Assembly (NCBI GenBank): GCA_014075275.1
Contig: CP046179.1
Location: forward strand, 629,932-693,931
Reading direction: 5' to 3'
From: Boseongicola sp.
Lineage (GTDB): Bacteria > Pseudomonadota > Alphaproteobacteria > Rhodobacterales > Rhodobacteraceae
Length of the DNA stretch: 64,000 bases
Shown here: piece by piece, positions 18,033 through 26,182 of the stretch
Numbering within the stretch: the stretch's first letter is position 1
How the letters are laid out: every line of letters starts with the position of its first letter
Made by a program: the position numbers and the translations under genes
Notes under the pieces: model-generated
Databases searched by the model: none
Told to the model about the DNA's origin: nothing
The model's input: the letters and a program-made list of their open reading frames with translations, nothing else

Positions 18033-20174
18033 ATGGGCCCACGAGTTTTCGACATAGAACTATCTGGTCTGGTCCTTCCCAGCGAGGACCCTGAACTGAG
18101 GCGCGACCGGCTCGGCAAGGACGGTGATCACGATGAAAACTATGACCACCAATATGATTTCAATACCCTCGTCTATGATTGCTTTTTCGATCCGACCTCT
18201 CGCGAGGTCTTACTGCTAGCACCGCCACTTTTGAACTTTCAGGCATTGTTGGAAACTGCCGAGTTTTTAATTGATGGCGAAACTCGCGCACCCCTTCGTA
18301 TTGAGAATCTCTCCAGATGCTCAGTCATAGCTTTCGCGGCAGGTCCCGAAATCCCGCGATCGCTATCCATCACCCATGCTCAATTTGGGGGGATGATGAA
18401 TATCGGGCAAAGCCACCTTGAAACATTTGCAGGGACAAACGCGATCTATTCGATCTCGCGGAATAATCGGTTGGAATGGATTCAAGACTGGCTTCACTAT
18501 TACATCAACGAACACGGAGCGACGTCGGTCATTCTGACCGACAACGGATCAACAGACTACTCGCCGAGCGAATTGAGAGACGCAATCGGCGATATGGCAG
18601 GTCTTGAGCAGGCGGCAATTCTACGCGCGCGATATCCTTTCGGCCCCAGAGCGGAAAGCAAAGTAAATTACGCATCACTTTTCTTGCAGCGATCCATGGC
18701 CGAGCTTTGCCGACGCAGGTTTTTGGGCCAGGCGCGTGCCGTCTTGAATGTTGATATTGACGAGTTATTCCACTCGAAGTCAGGCCAGTCAGTGTTTGAT
18801 GCAACGGTTGCTAACCAAGATGGCTACGTGCGTGCGGATGCTGTTTGGGTCTATGCAACGCAATCAGACAACGATGGTTTTTTCCGTCACCGCGATCACC
18901 GTTTTGTCAGCATGACGGGAAAACCAAAAGCAAATCGAAAATGGTGTGTTGTTCCACAAGGCCCGCAAAAGGGGCGACAATGGTTAACTCATTTCATTGG
19001 GGGACGATCTGATCCCGTCGATCCTGATTTTGTAATGTGGCACTGTCGTCAGATCAGCACCAGTTGGAAGGTTGATCGATCCGTCAGCCAGGAAATCCCA
19101 TTGCGCGCAGAGTTATCTGTAGAAAAAGCGCTCGATAAGGCATTCGTCAATGCGCCGTTATTGGCATCTCAGGCGAAACATGCGCCCGCCATAAAAGTCG
19201 GGGCCGATGGTGATCGAAGCAAAAAGTTAATTATCACTTCGATGAAGAACGAGGGACCATTTATCCTTGAATGGACCGCATTTCACCGCGCAATTGGATT
19301 TAATCAATTTCTTGTCTTTACGAATGATTGTTCTGACGGAACCGATGCCATCCTGGATCGGTTGGAGCAACTTGGAGTCGTCAAACACGAACGAAACCGA
19401 GTGCTCCGCAGGGGGCCGCAAAAATCCGCCCTAAAACACGCTCGTTCGCACCCACTTGTCCTGTCCGCCGATTGGATATTTGTTTCTGACGTTGATGAAT
19501 TCCTGAACATCAAAGTTGGCGACGGGCGTGTGGACGATCTTCTGGATGCGGTGCCGGATGCGGACGTCATCCCAATAACTTGGCGGCTCTTTTCCAACGA
19601 CGGACTTGTGGATTTTGATGAGGGTCTGGTCATCGAGATGTCCCACGACGCCGAGCGCGATCTGGATCAGGGCGGCCATATTCGGCGTTTCGCTAAGTCA
19701 CTTTTCAAGCCCAGCGAATTCGTAGAACGCTTCGGTACCCACGGCCCCATTTACTCCGAGGCCCAACTGGCTGATATCAAATGGCTTTCGCCGACCGGTC
19801 GGCGCATATCAGATCCCAAAGTCATGACGCGTCCAGAGGTGGATTTTGGTTACGACGTTGCGCAAGTAAACCATTATGCCACACGTTCGGTCGACGCTTA
19901 CCTCGTCAAAAAAGATCGAGGTAGGGTGAATCATTTTAGACAAGTTATGGGTTTCGATTATTGGCAAAAGATGAACCTGGGCGGCCAGAGCGACCAGTCC
20001 ATATTACGGTCTGTCGGTCAGACCCGCGAAGAAATGCAAACGCTCCTACAAGACAAAGAACTGGCCGCACTGCATTCTCATTCCGTTCATTGGTACAAAA
20101 ACCGTATTCGAGATCTGCGTCAAATGCCCGAATACGAAGAGCTTCGGAATAACATTCTGGAAGTCGCGGACTGA
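18033..20174 (+). CDS. Double-module glycosyltransferase (GT2/GT92-like, Glyco_tranf_2_4 type)
   Basis: A 713-residue protein with two related transferase modules. Module 1 (about 140-360) has NAIYSISRNNRLEWIQDWLHYYINEHG, ILTDNGSTD and the metal motif NVDIDELF. Module 2 (about 390-700) has ITSMKNEGPFILEWTAFHRAIGF, FTNDCSDGTD and VSDVDEFLNI, followed by the NHYATRS...KKDRGRVNH segment. The DxD motifs imply nucleotide-sugar transfer. An N-terminal ~130-residue region is unassigned. It is homologous to, and convergent with, the broken gene whose tail starts 24 bp downstream. Donor and acceptor are unknown. Confidence 0.85.
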   Translation: MGPRVFDIELSGLVLPSEDPELRRDRLGKDGDHDENYDHQYDFNTLVYDCFFDPTSREVLLLAPPLLNFQALLETAEFLIDGETRAPLRIENLSRCSVIAFAAGPEIPRSLSITHAQFGGMMNIGQSHLETFAGTNAIYSISRNNRLEWIQDWLHYYINEHGATSVILTDNGSTDYSPSELRDAIGDMAGLEQAAILRARYPFGPRAESKVNYASLFLQRSMAELCRRRFLGQARAVLNVDIDELFHSKSGQSVFDATVANQDGYVRADAVWVYATQSDNDGFFRHRDHRFVSMTGKPKANRKWCVVPQGPQKGRQWLTHFIGGRSDPVDPDFVMWHCRQISTSWKVDRSVSQEIPLRAELSVEKALDKAFVNAPLLASQAKHAPAIKVGADGDRSKKLIITSMKNEGPFILEWTAFHRAIGFNQFLVFTNDCSDGTDAILDRLEQLGVVKHERNRVLRRGPQKSALKHARSHPLVLSADWIFVSDVDEFLNIKVGDGRVDDLLDAVPDADVIPITWRLFSNDGLVDFDEGLVIEMSHDAERDLDQGGHIRRFAKSLFKPSEFVERFGTHGPIYSEAQLADIKWLSPTGRRISDPKVMTRPEVDFGYDVAQVNHYATRSVDAYLVKKDRGRVNHFRQVMGFDYWQKMNLGGQSDQSILRSVGQTREEMQTLLQDKELAALHSHSVHWYKNRIRDLRQMPEYEELRNNILEVAD

Positions 20175-20198
20175 GCGATTGACGGTCGTCTATTGGCC

Positions 20199-20359
20199 CT
20201 ACGGAGTGAAAACGAACCCGTCCGGGTGATCAAGGCGAACAACTTCATCAGGAACAACGTCGGGACCGCTGCCAAAGACTTCACGACCAAAGTGGTGATG
20301 CATGCGCGACAAAGTTTCCATTCTGGGGCTGGTGAGTTGGTCGTAAAATGCAGAGTAGT
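20199..20359 (-). pseudogene. 3' fragment of IS66-interrupted double-module glycosyltransferase
   Basis: On the minus strand the frame after the target duplication reads ACTACTCT then AFYDQLTSPRMETLSRMHHH and ends VRLDHPDGFVFTP with a TAG at 20199. Joined across the element to 22769, it continues the frame exactly (ARPDYS then AFYDQL), so this is the missing C-terminus of the gene that begins at 24811. The ATG that opens a short ORF at 20390 lies inside the element and is not a real start. Confidence 0.93.
20352..20359. repeat. Left target-site duplication of the IS66 element
   Basis: AGAGTAGT immediately precedes the left terminal repeat (GTAAGCG at 20360). The same 8 bp follow the right end at 22769-22776. 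Eight bp is the normal IS66 duplication size. Confidence 0.97.
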
Positions 20360-20442
20360 GTAAGCGCGGCTTAGACCCCACATTTCCCATGGCGTGTTGA
20401 TATGCGATTCCGTCCCTTCATAGATTTGAAGGGCGTTTCTAC

Positions 20443-20826
20443 ATGGAAGTTGTGAACGAGTTTCTCGCAAGAATACCGCGGGGTTCAGATGGCAAGCGCC
20501 GTTGGCCTTTGGAGCTGAAGGCACGGATAGTCGCAGAAACGCTGATCGAGGGCGCGACTGTGAATGGGGTGGCCAAGCGATATGGCCTAATCCCCAGTAG
20601 CGTTTCAGATTGGCGGCGTATGGCGCGGGCAGGCAAGCTTGTTTTACCCAACTTAGATGGCATGGATTTTGCGCCGGTTCAGATTGAAGAGGCTAAGCCC
20701 GTTGAGGTGGTTCCAACCCCAGCTATCAATTTGACCAGTGTTGATGTGCTTAAAGGCGGCGTGACGATCCGCTTAGCCGCCGACACCCCTGCCGTGCGGA
20801 TTGCCGAGATTGCGGCTGCGCTGTGA
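20443..20826 (+). CDS. tnpA: IS66 accessory protein TnpA
   Basis: A 127-residue helix-turn-helix protein. The WPLELKARIVAETLIEGATVNGVAKRYGLIPSSVSDWRRMAR segment is the transposase_8-type DNA-binding module of IS66 OrfA. It is required with TnpB and TnpC for transposition of the family. Its last codons overlap the tnpB start by four bases. Confidence 0.92.
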   Translation: MEVVNEFLARIPRGSDGKRRWPLELKARIVAETLIEGATVNGVAKRYGLIPSSVSDWRRMARAGKLVLPNLDGMDFAPVQIEEAKPVEVVPTPAINLTSVDVLKGGVTIRLAADTPAVRIAEIAAAL

Positions 20827-21176
20827 TCCACCCGTCGCACGGTGTACAAATCTTTGTTGCGACCAAACCTGTGGACTTCCGGAAAGGCCACGATGGGTTG
20901 GCCGCACTGGTGCAGAGCCACTTAAAGAAGAAGCCCTTTGACGGTGCGGTCTATGTATTCCGCGCCAAACGCGCGGATCGGCTCAAGATGATCTGGTGGG
21001 ACGGCACGGGCTTGGTGATGGCGTACAAACGGCTTGAACAGAACACGTTCAAATGGCCCGCCATCAAAGACGGTGTTTTACGGCTGGACGCTGCGCAATT
21101 TGAAGCCTTGTTTGCGGGCCTGGATTGGCGTCGTGTGACGGCATTAGAGACTCGCCCACCAGCTGCGGCAGAGTGA
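20823..21176 (+). CDS. tnpB: IS66 accessory protein TnpB
   Basis: A 117-residue IS66 Orf2-family protein, recognised by VQIFVATKPVDFRKGHDGLAALVQ, VYVFRAKRADRLKMIWWDGTGLVMAYKRLE and the FKWPAI segment. It is full length and intact. It overlaps tnpA and lies 54 bp before tnpC. Its biochemical role in IS66 transposition is not established. Confidence 0.94.
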   Translation: MIHPSHGVQIFVATKPVDFRKGHDGLAALVQSHLKKKPFDGAVYVFRAKRADRLKMIWWDGTGLVMAYKRLEQNTFKWPAIKDGVLRLDAAQFEALFAGLDWRRVTALETRPPAAAE

Positions 21177-21230
21177 CTCAGGTGGCGCTTTGCACGGGTG
21201 GATCGTCCCTGATTTTGATAGATCACAGGT

Positions 21231-22756
21231 ATGACTTCTGCTGCTGATCTTCCCACTGATGTTGCTACTTTGCAGGCCCTTTTGATAGCCTCAGAAGAGC
21301 GCAACACGCGTAAAGAAGATCGCATCATTCGCCTTGAGAAGCTGCTCGCCGACTTCAAACGCGCGCTCTATGGCGCGAAGTCCGAGAAGGGCCACCCTGA
21401 CCAATATCACCTCGCGTTGGAAGATATCGAAACGGCCATGGCCGTCGTCCATGCGGAAGATGAAGCAATTGATCCACCCAAGACATCAGGCGCGGCAAAG
21501 TCAGTCAAAGGGCGTGGTGTCCTGCCAAAGCACTTGCCGCGCATCGAAGAGATCATTGCACCGGACGTCACCTGTAGCTGTGGAAACGAACGCCACATCA
21601 TCGGCGAAGATGTCAGTGAACGGCTGGACATCGTACCTGCCCAGTTCCGTGTCCTTGTAACCCGCCGTCCCAAGTATGCTTGCCGGTCTTGTGAGGCCGG
21701 GATTACCCAGGCACCCGCAAAGGCGCGCCTGATCGAAGGCGGTATGCCAACCGAAGCAACCATCGCCAGCGTGATCGTCTCGAAGTATGCTGATCACTTG
21801 CCATTGTATCGCCAAAGCCAAATCTATGCGCGTCAGGGCGTCGATATTGATCGTTCCACCTTGGCATTCTGGGTCGGCAAGGCCGCCCATGAATTGAAGC
21901 CTGTTCATGACGCGCTGCTGGACCATCTCAAAACAAGTTCAAAGCTGTTATGGATGAGACGCCCGCGCCGGTCCTCAATCCGGGAAGCGGCAAGACCAAG
22001 AAGGGATATTTCTGGGCATTGGCTCGCGATGACCGTGCATGGAATGGGCCGGAACCGCCCGGCGTGGCCTTTACCTATATGCCAGGACGTTCCGGCAAAT
22101 ACGCATCAGATATATTGCAGGGCTTTACTGGCATTCTGCAGGTCGACGGCTATGCCGGATACAACCGCGTGCTTGATCTGCGTGACAACCAACCAATAGG
22201 GCTGGCCTATTGCTGGGCACACGCCCGTCGCAAGTTATACGAGCTCACCCACAACAATGTCGCCCCCATCGCCGAGGAGGGTCTCAAGCAAATCGCGGCT
22301 CTCTATCGGATCGAAGCGCAGGCGCGTGGCACGTCTGCGAATGAGCGTCTGGCTTTGCGCCAAACCAAAAGCGCGCCCAAGATAACGGCATTCAAAACCT
22401 GGCTGGATCAGGCCAGATCACAGGTGTCCGCAAAGTCCCCGACCGGAGAGGCGCTCAAATACATTGCCAAATACTGGGACGGGCTGATCCTGTTCTTGAA
22501 AGATGGCCGCATCGAGATGGATAGCAACGCCGTCGAGCGCACAATCCGCCCCATCGCCCTGCAAAGAAAGAACGCGCTCTTTGCCGGTCACGACGCTGGT
22601 GCCCAAAACTGGGCCATGCTCGCGTCGCTCATTGAGACATGCAAATTGAATGGCGTTGAGCCGCACAACTACCTGACCGGCGTCCTCTCAGCCATCGTCA
22701 ACGGCCATAAACAAAAGGACATTGACCAGCTGCTACCGTGGAACTTCAAAGGCTGA
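21231..22756 (+). pseudogene. tnpC: IS66 transposase TnpC, frameshifted
   Basis: The first frame (from ATG 21231) carries the N-terminal coiled region, a cysteine-rich zinc-finger-like block (CSCGNERH...YACRSCEAG) and runs to HLKTSSKLL. The second frame resumes at 21950 with MDETPAPVLNPGSGKTKKGYFWALARDDRAW, the DDE catalytic part, through VDGYAGYNRV, WAHARRKLYE and MDSNAVERTIRPIALQRKNALFAGHDAGA. The join reads AAG CTG TT-ATG where the family expects KLFMDE, so one T is missing at about 21948-21949. Restoring it gives ~509 residues, a normal length. Confidence 0.93.
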
Positions 22757-22768
22757 AGCAACGCTTAC

Positions 22769-22776
22769 AGAGTAGT
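22769..22776. repeat. Right target-site duplication of the IS66 element
   Basis: AGAGTAGT directly after CGCTTAC, identical to 20352-20359. Confidence 0.97.
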
Positions 22777-24811
22777 CGGGTCGGGCCTTCAAGTCAGCGA
22801 TCTTGGCTCTGTGGCGTTGAACGGAATAGGCATGTGCTTCGGACACTCCGTCCAACGAGTGTAGAGCTGCAAGTTCGGCGCGTAGCAACGGCAGCATGCG
22901 TTTTATCGAGGCTTCTTCGATTGCGTTGTTGTTCATGCGAAACCAGTAGGAAAGTCCTTGATCCCGGTCCACGTGGTTTACTCGCCCGCGCTCTCTTTTC
23001 ACCAGGAAGCTTTCGGCAGAGCGTACCGCATAGTGGTTCAACGTTGCCAACTCATACCCATAGGTCGATTTTGTTGAGCGCCAGGCGTTGCGATACATCT
23101 CTGGCGGTAAGGGTTTGCCGGAACCGTTCACCCAGTTAATTTCGTCCAACAGATGGGGCTTCAAGCCTTTTGGTCGATGAACACCGAGTTTTCGGAAAAT
23201 ACCGGTATTCCGGAAAAGCGTTTTGAATCCCCATGCCTGATGCGGTTTTCGAATGAACTCGGGGGCACAACGGCTAAACAGCTCGGTCATCAATGCATCG
23301 TGGTACTGGTGTTGATCAGCATTCCCAAACAGCCGCCAGTTCAGCGAAATCATATTTGCGCAGTCAACGGCATCATACAGATCGCTCAACCGACCCTGTC
23401 CTGCGTGTACGTTGATGAACTCATCAACATCCATACAAATTAGCCAATCACCATTCCTGACGAGGTTCTCGTGATCAGCTGCGCGCAAAGCTGCGTGTTG
23501 CGGCTTTAAACCAGAGCCGTGATATGGGTTGTCTCGGTGAGTGACGACGCGATGTTCGTCCAACAATTGCAATAGGTTATCTGTGCCGTCATCGCAGTCA
23601 TTCGTATAAATCAGAAATCCATCGACACCGATGGCACGATGATAGGCGAGCCACTCCAATATGAAGGGTCCTTCATTCTTCATTGTTGTTACGATGGTGG
23701 TTTTGTTGCCGGAAGTCTCGCGAACCGCCTCTTTTTTGGGAGAGCGGACGGGCCTTTGATGAAAGTATTTTTTGGCAAGGTCGACCAATTCTGGAACTTC
23801 TACGAGGCTGGTCTTAGGAACAATCTCAGATACTTGAACATTAGGATGTCTGAGTGCCATGCACCGGTAATATTGAGTGGTTTCATTGGGTTGAGTGCCC
23901 GCAATCTACGCCTGTCGCCAAATGATGTCGGGCTGGAATTCAGCAGGTGCGTGGCACCACCGCGGATGCCCCGTTGTTCCATCAAAGCGCTGGCAGATGT
24001 GATCGCCAAAAGTTGGATAGCAATTTTTACGCAAACGCCAAGGAAATATGCGTTGGCCGACCAAGCTGACATAGTTTCCCTGAAACTCTACCGCGCGATC
24101 GAAGATACTCTGAAGATCCGGTGCCAACAAATCAGAGACATCAATATTGGTGACGGCCCGGGCACCTTGAAGAAACCATTGCCTCGCAATGTCATAGATA
24201 TAACCTGCATCAAATGGTGACACCCATGGCGCGGGCCTTGGGACGGTAAGACCTTCTTTGCCTGGTGTGTCGGGTGCGAATATTGGATTCGATGCATCAC
24301 CAAGATCGCGCCGCCCAAGTGGCTCGTTTGACGTAAGAATAACCACCCTTTCAATGCCGCTGATCTTCTTTTTGGCCAAGCTTTCTTTGAACTGGTGATC
24401 AGGTTCAGGCCCGCTTGTATCGATAATCAATGCTGCTTGCAGGTCATGCTGCGAAGCGAGAAACTCAAGCCATTCCTGAACTTGCTCCGCAGGCTCTATG
24501 CCACGAACAGAAATCGCTGTGTTTAGTCCCGAAAATAGTTCGGTTTCACATTCGGTGAAGGGGATGCTGGCGCTTTCTAACCCTGATCGAAAATGAAGGG
24601 TTGAACTCGGATTGATCTGCCGTCCAATAAACCGATAAGCGCCTCCAATCGAACGAGAATCCTGCACGTCAAACTGACCGACCTCGATTTCTGACGTTGG
24701 CCCGGGATCAAACTGAACGAAGACATGATCAATGCCTTCGTCGCGGACTGCTGCCACTATTCGCGCATTGCTGGCCGAAACTTGCGTGAGTCTGCGTTGA
24801 AGTACTTCCAC
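22769..24811 (-). pseudogene. 5' part of double-module glycosyltransferase, broken by an in-frame TAG and an IS66 insertion
   Basis: A minus-strand homolog of the 713-residue protein at 18033. The N-terminal segment (from GTG 24811; no ATG is available before the upstream stop at 24866) contains NTAISVRGIEPAEQVQEWLEFL and ALIIDTSGPE of module 1. A TAG at 23906-23908 (codon ~302) follows FQPDIIWRQA, and the same frame continues with IAGTQPNETTQYYRCMALRHP. Module 2 then follows: VTTMKNEGPFILEWLAYHRAIG, YTNDCDDGTD, CMDVDEFINV and VKRERGRVNH. The frame runs into the IS66 element at 22768; the true C-terminus is at 20199-20359. The real start may also be lost. Confidence 0.9.
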
Positions 24812-25000
24812 CGGTCCGCTAAGCGCTCCGTCCCTACATCCTGTTTCGCGACCGCCTGCCTCAAGTCAGGTCGACACTAATATTGCCTCGTTGCCTACTT
24901 CAATCCGCAATTGCAGTCGGGTCAAGGGCGCAATTCTCACTCTTTCTGACGGCGAACCTGGCTAGCGCCCTGCGAATTCCAAACACCCTGTTCCCAGCAA

Positions 25001-26098
25001 TTATTGGTTTTCGCTTGAGACAGAAAATTGGGTTCCAGATCTTTCACTCTGTTTGATTTCTTTCCAAACTGATTCCGCAGCTTCCAGAGCACCCTCAAGA
25101 TATCCGCCGAACGTCGCGGCGAACTCCGTGCCACCAAATTTCAGGCGACTATCGTATAGGCCGATCAATTCTGGTGGAAGGCCATAGCGAGGATGGTGGT
25201 AAAGTGGTGCAAGATCGGCGTCGCGTGTCGTGAGGCTATCTCTGGCCCAATCTTTGACAATAAACTCAACTGGGTTTGCAGCATCTTTTCCGAATAACCG
25301 AACAAGCTGCATCGTCGCATTTACTCTAAGTTGACTTATGTCGCCCCTCGCAGTGTGAGGAATTCCGACAAATCCGAACAAAGCACCCTTTCCCCCCTTC
25401 ATCGGGGACGCATCGTGAATCTCAGCGAGTGGCCCATAGTGGCTCATGGCATCGCCCGACAACCCCAAATCTCTCCAGAAAGGCCGTTCAAAAAGGGCGA
25501 TAACTTTCGCCTGACCGGCCATCCAGGTCGGTATCGCACTCAATGTTGATATTGCACTTTGCGGAAGTTCGGGCGTGAAGTGCAGTTGCTGTGCAATACG
25601 TGGCGGCAAAGCTAAAACGACGTCGGTTCCGAAGACATCCTCATGGTTCTCGAGTGATAGTGTTACGCCGTCTTTTCCAAAATTGAGACCTTTGACTAAG
25701 GTGTTCAATTGTAGGCTTCCTTTAGGAAGCTCTTGAACAAACGATTGAACCAGTGCGTCTAGCCCACCTTCCAACCTCCAAGAGCCAGCCATGGATGCGA
25801 TGCCCCGGCCGTGCTGAACGCGCCCGTTTTGATCTTCAAACGCGACCATGCCCTCGGAAAACTGTTCAAATTTGGTTAGTCCAAATCGCCGGATCAAAGC
25901 ATCGATCCGCGGTTGACCGTCCCAAAACCAAGCCGGGCCCAGATCATAGTAGCCACATCCATCCACGTGGGTCTTGATACGGCCGCCAGCACGCGAACGC
26001 GCCTCGTAAACTGTGACCTGCCGCCCTTCACGGATCATTATTTCCGCTAGCGAAAGACCAGCCAAGCCGGCTCCGACTATCAATGTTCTTTTGGACAT
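25001..26098 (-). CDS. FAD-dependent amine oxidase-like flavoprotein
   Basis: A 365-residue flavin monoamine oxidase-family protein. The dinucleotide-binding motif VGAGLAGLSLAEIMIREGRQVTVYEARSRAGGRIKTH is at the extreme N-terminus from ATG 26098, and the C-terminal FAD motif appears as FAATFGGYLEGALEAAE. The start is chosen because the beta-alpha-beta fold begins within five residues. It is shorter than classical amine oxidases (~450) but colinear with small bacterial members. The substrate is unknown. It shares its strand with the protease-nuclease gene ending 84 bp upstream. Confidence 0.85.
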   Translation of the reverse strand: MSKRTLIVGAGLAGLSLAEIMIREGRQVTVYEARSRAGGRIKTHVDGCGYYDLGPAWFWDGQPRIDALIRRFGLTKFEQFSEGMVAFEDQNGRVQHGRGIASMAGSWRLEGGLDALVQSFVQELPKGSLQLNTLVKGLNFGKDGVTLSLENHEDVFGTDVVLALPPRIAQQLHFTPELPQSAISTLSAIPTWMAGQAKVIALFERPFWRDLGLSGDAMSHYGPLAEIHDASPMKGGKGALFGFVGIPHTARGDISQLRVNATMQLVRLFGKDAANPVEFIVKDWARDSLTTRDADLAPLYHHPRYGLPPELIGLYDSRLKFGGTEFAATFGGYLEGALEAAESVWKEIKQSERSGTQFSVSSENQ

Positions 26099-26182
26099 TA
26101 ACCGCCAATCCCAGACGGTGTACAACGCGAAGTCATGTGGTTCTACCGACCCCCTGAATGGGCACTAGTGATGTCCAAGGTT

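Larger units (their letters stand above)
20360..22768 (+). mobile_element. IS66-family insertion sequence, 2409 bp
   Basis: The ends GTAAGCG... and ...CGCTTAC are inverted repeats of the IS66 type, flanked by the 8-bp direct repeat AGAGTAGT. Three genes in the usual order fill it: tnpA (20443), tnpB (20823, overlapping by four bases) and tnpC (21231). The tnpC frame is broken by one missing base, so this copy is probably not autonomous. It inserted into the minus-strand glycosyltransferase gene and splits its last ~50 codons from the rest. Confidence 0.96.

Noticed and set aside
21231-22756. Programmed frameshift in IS66 tnpC
   Set aside because: IS66 TnpC is normally a single frame; the site lacks a typical slippery heptamer with stimulator, and one missing T explains it.
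22733-22768. Natural C-terminus SVASAFEVPR for the minus-strand glycosyltransferase
   Set aside because: Those codons are the IS66 terminal repeat and end of the element read in reverse; the real C-terminus is on the far side at 20199.
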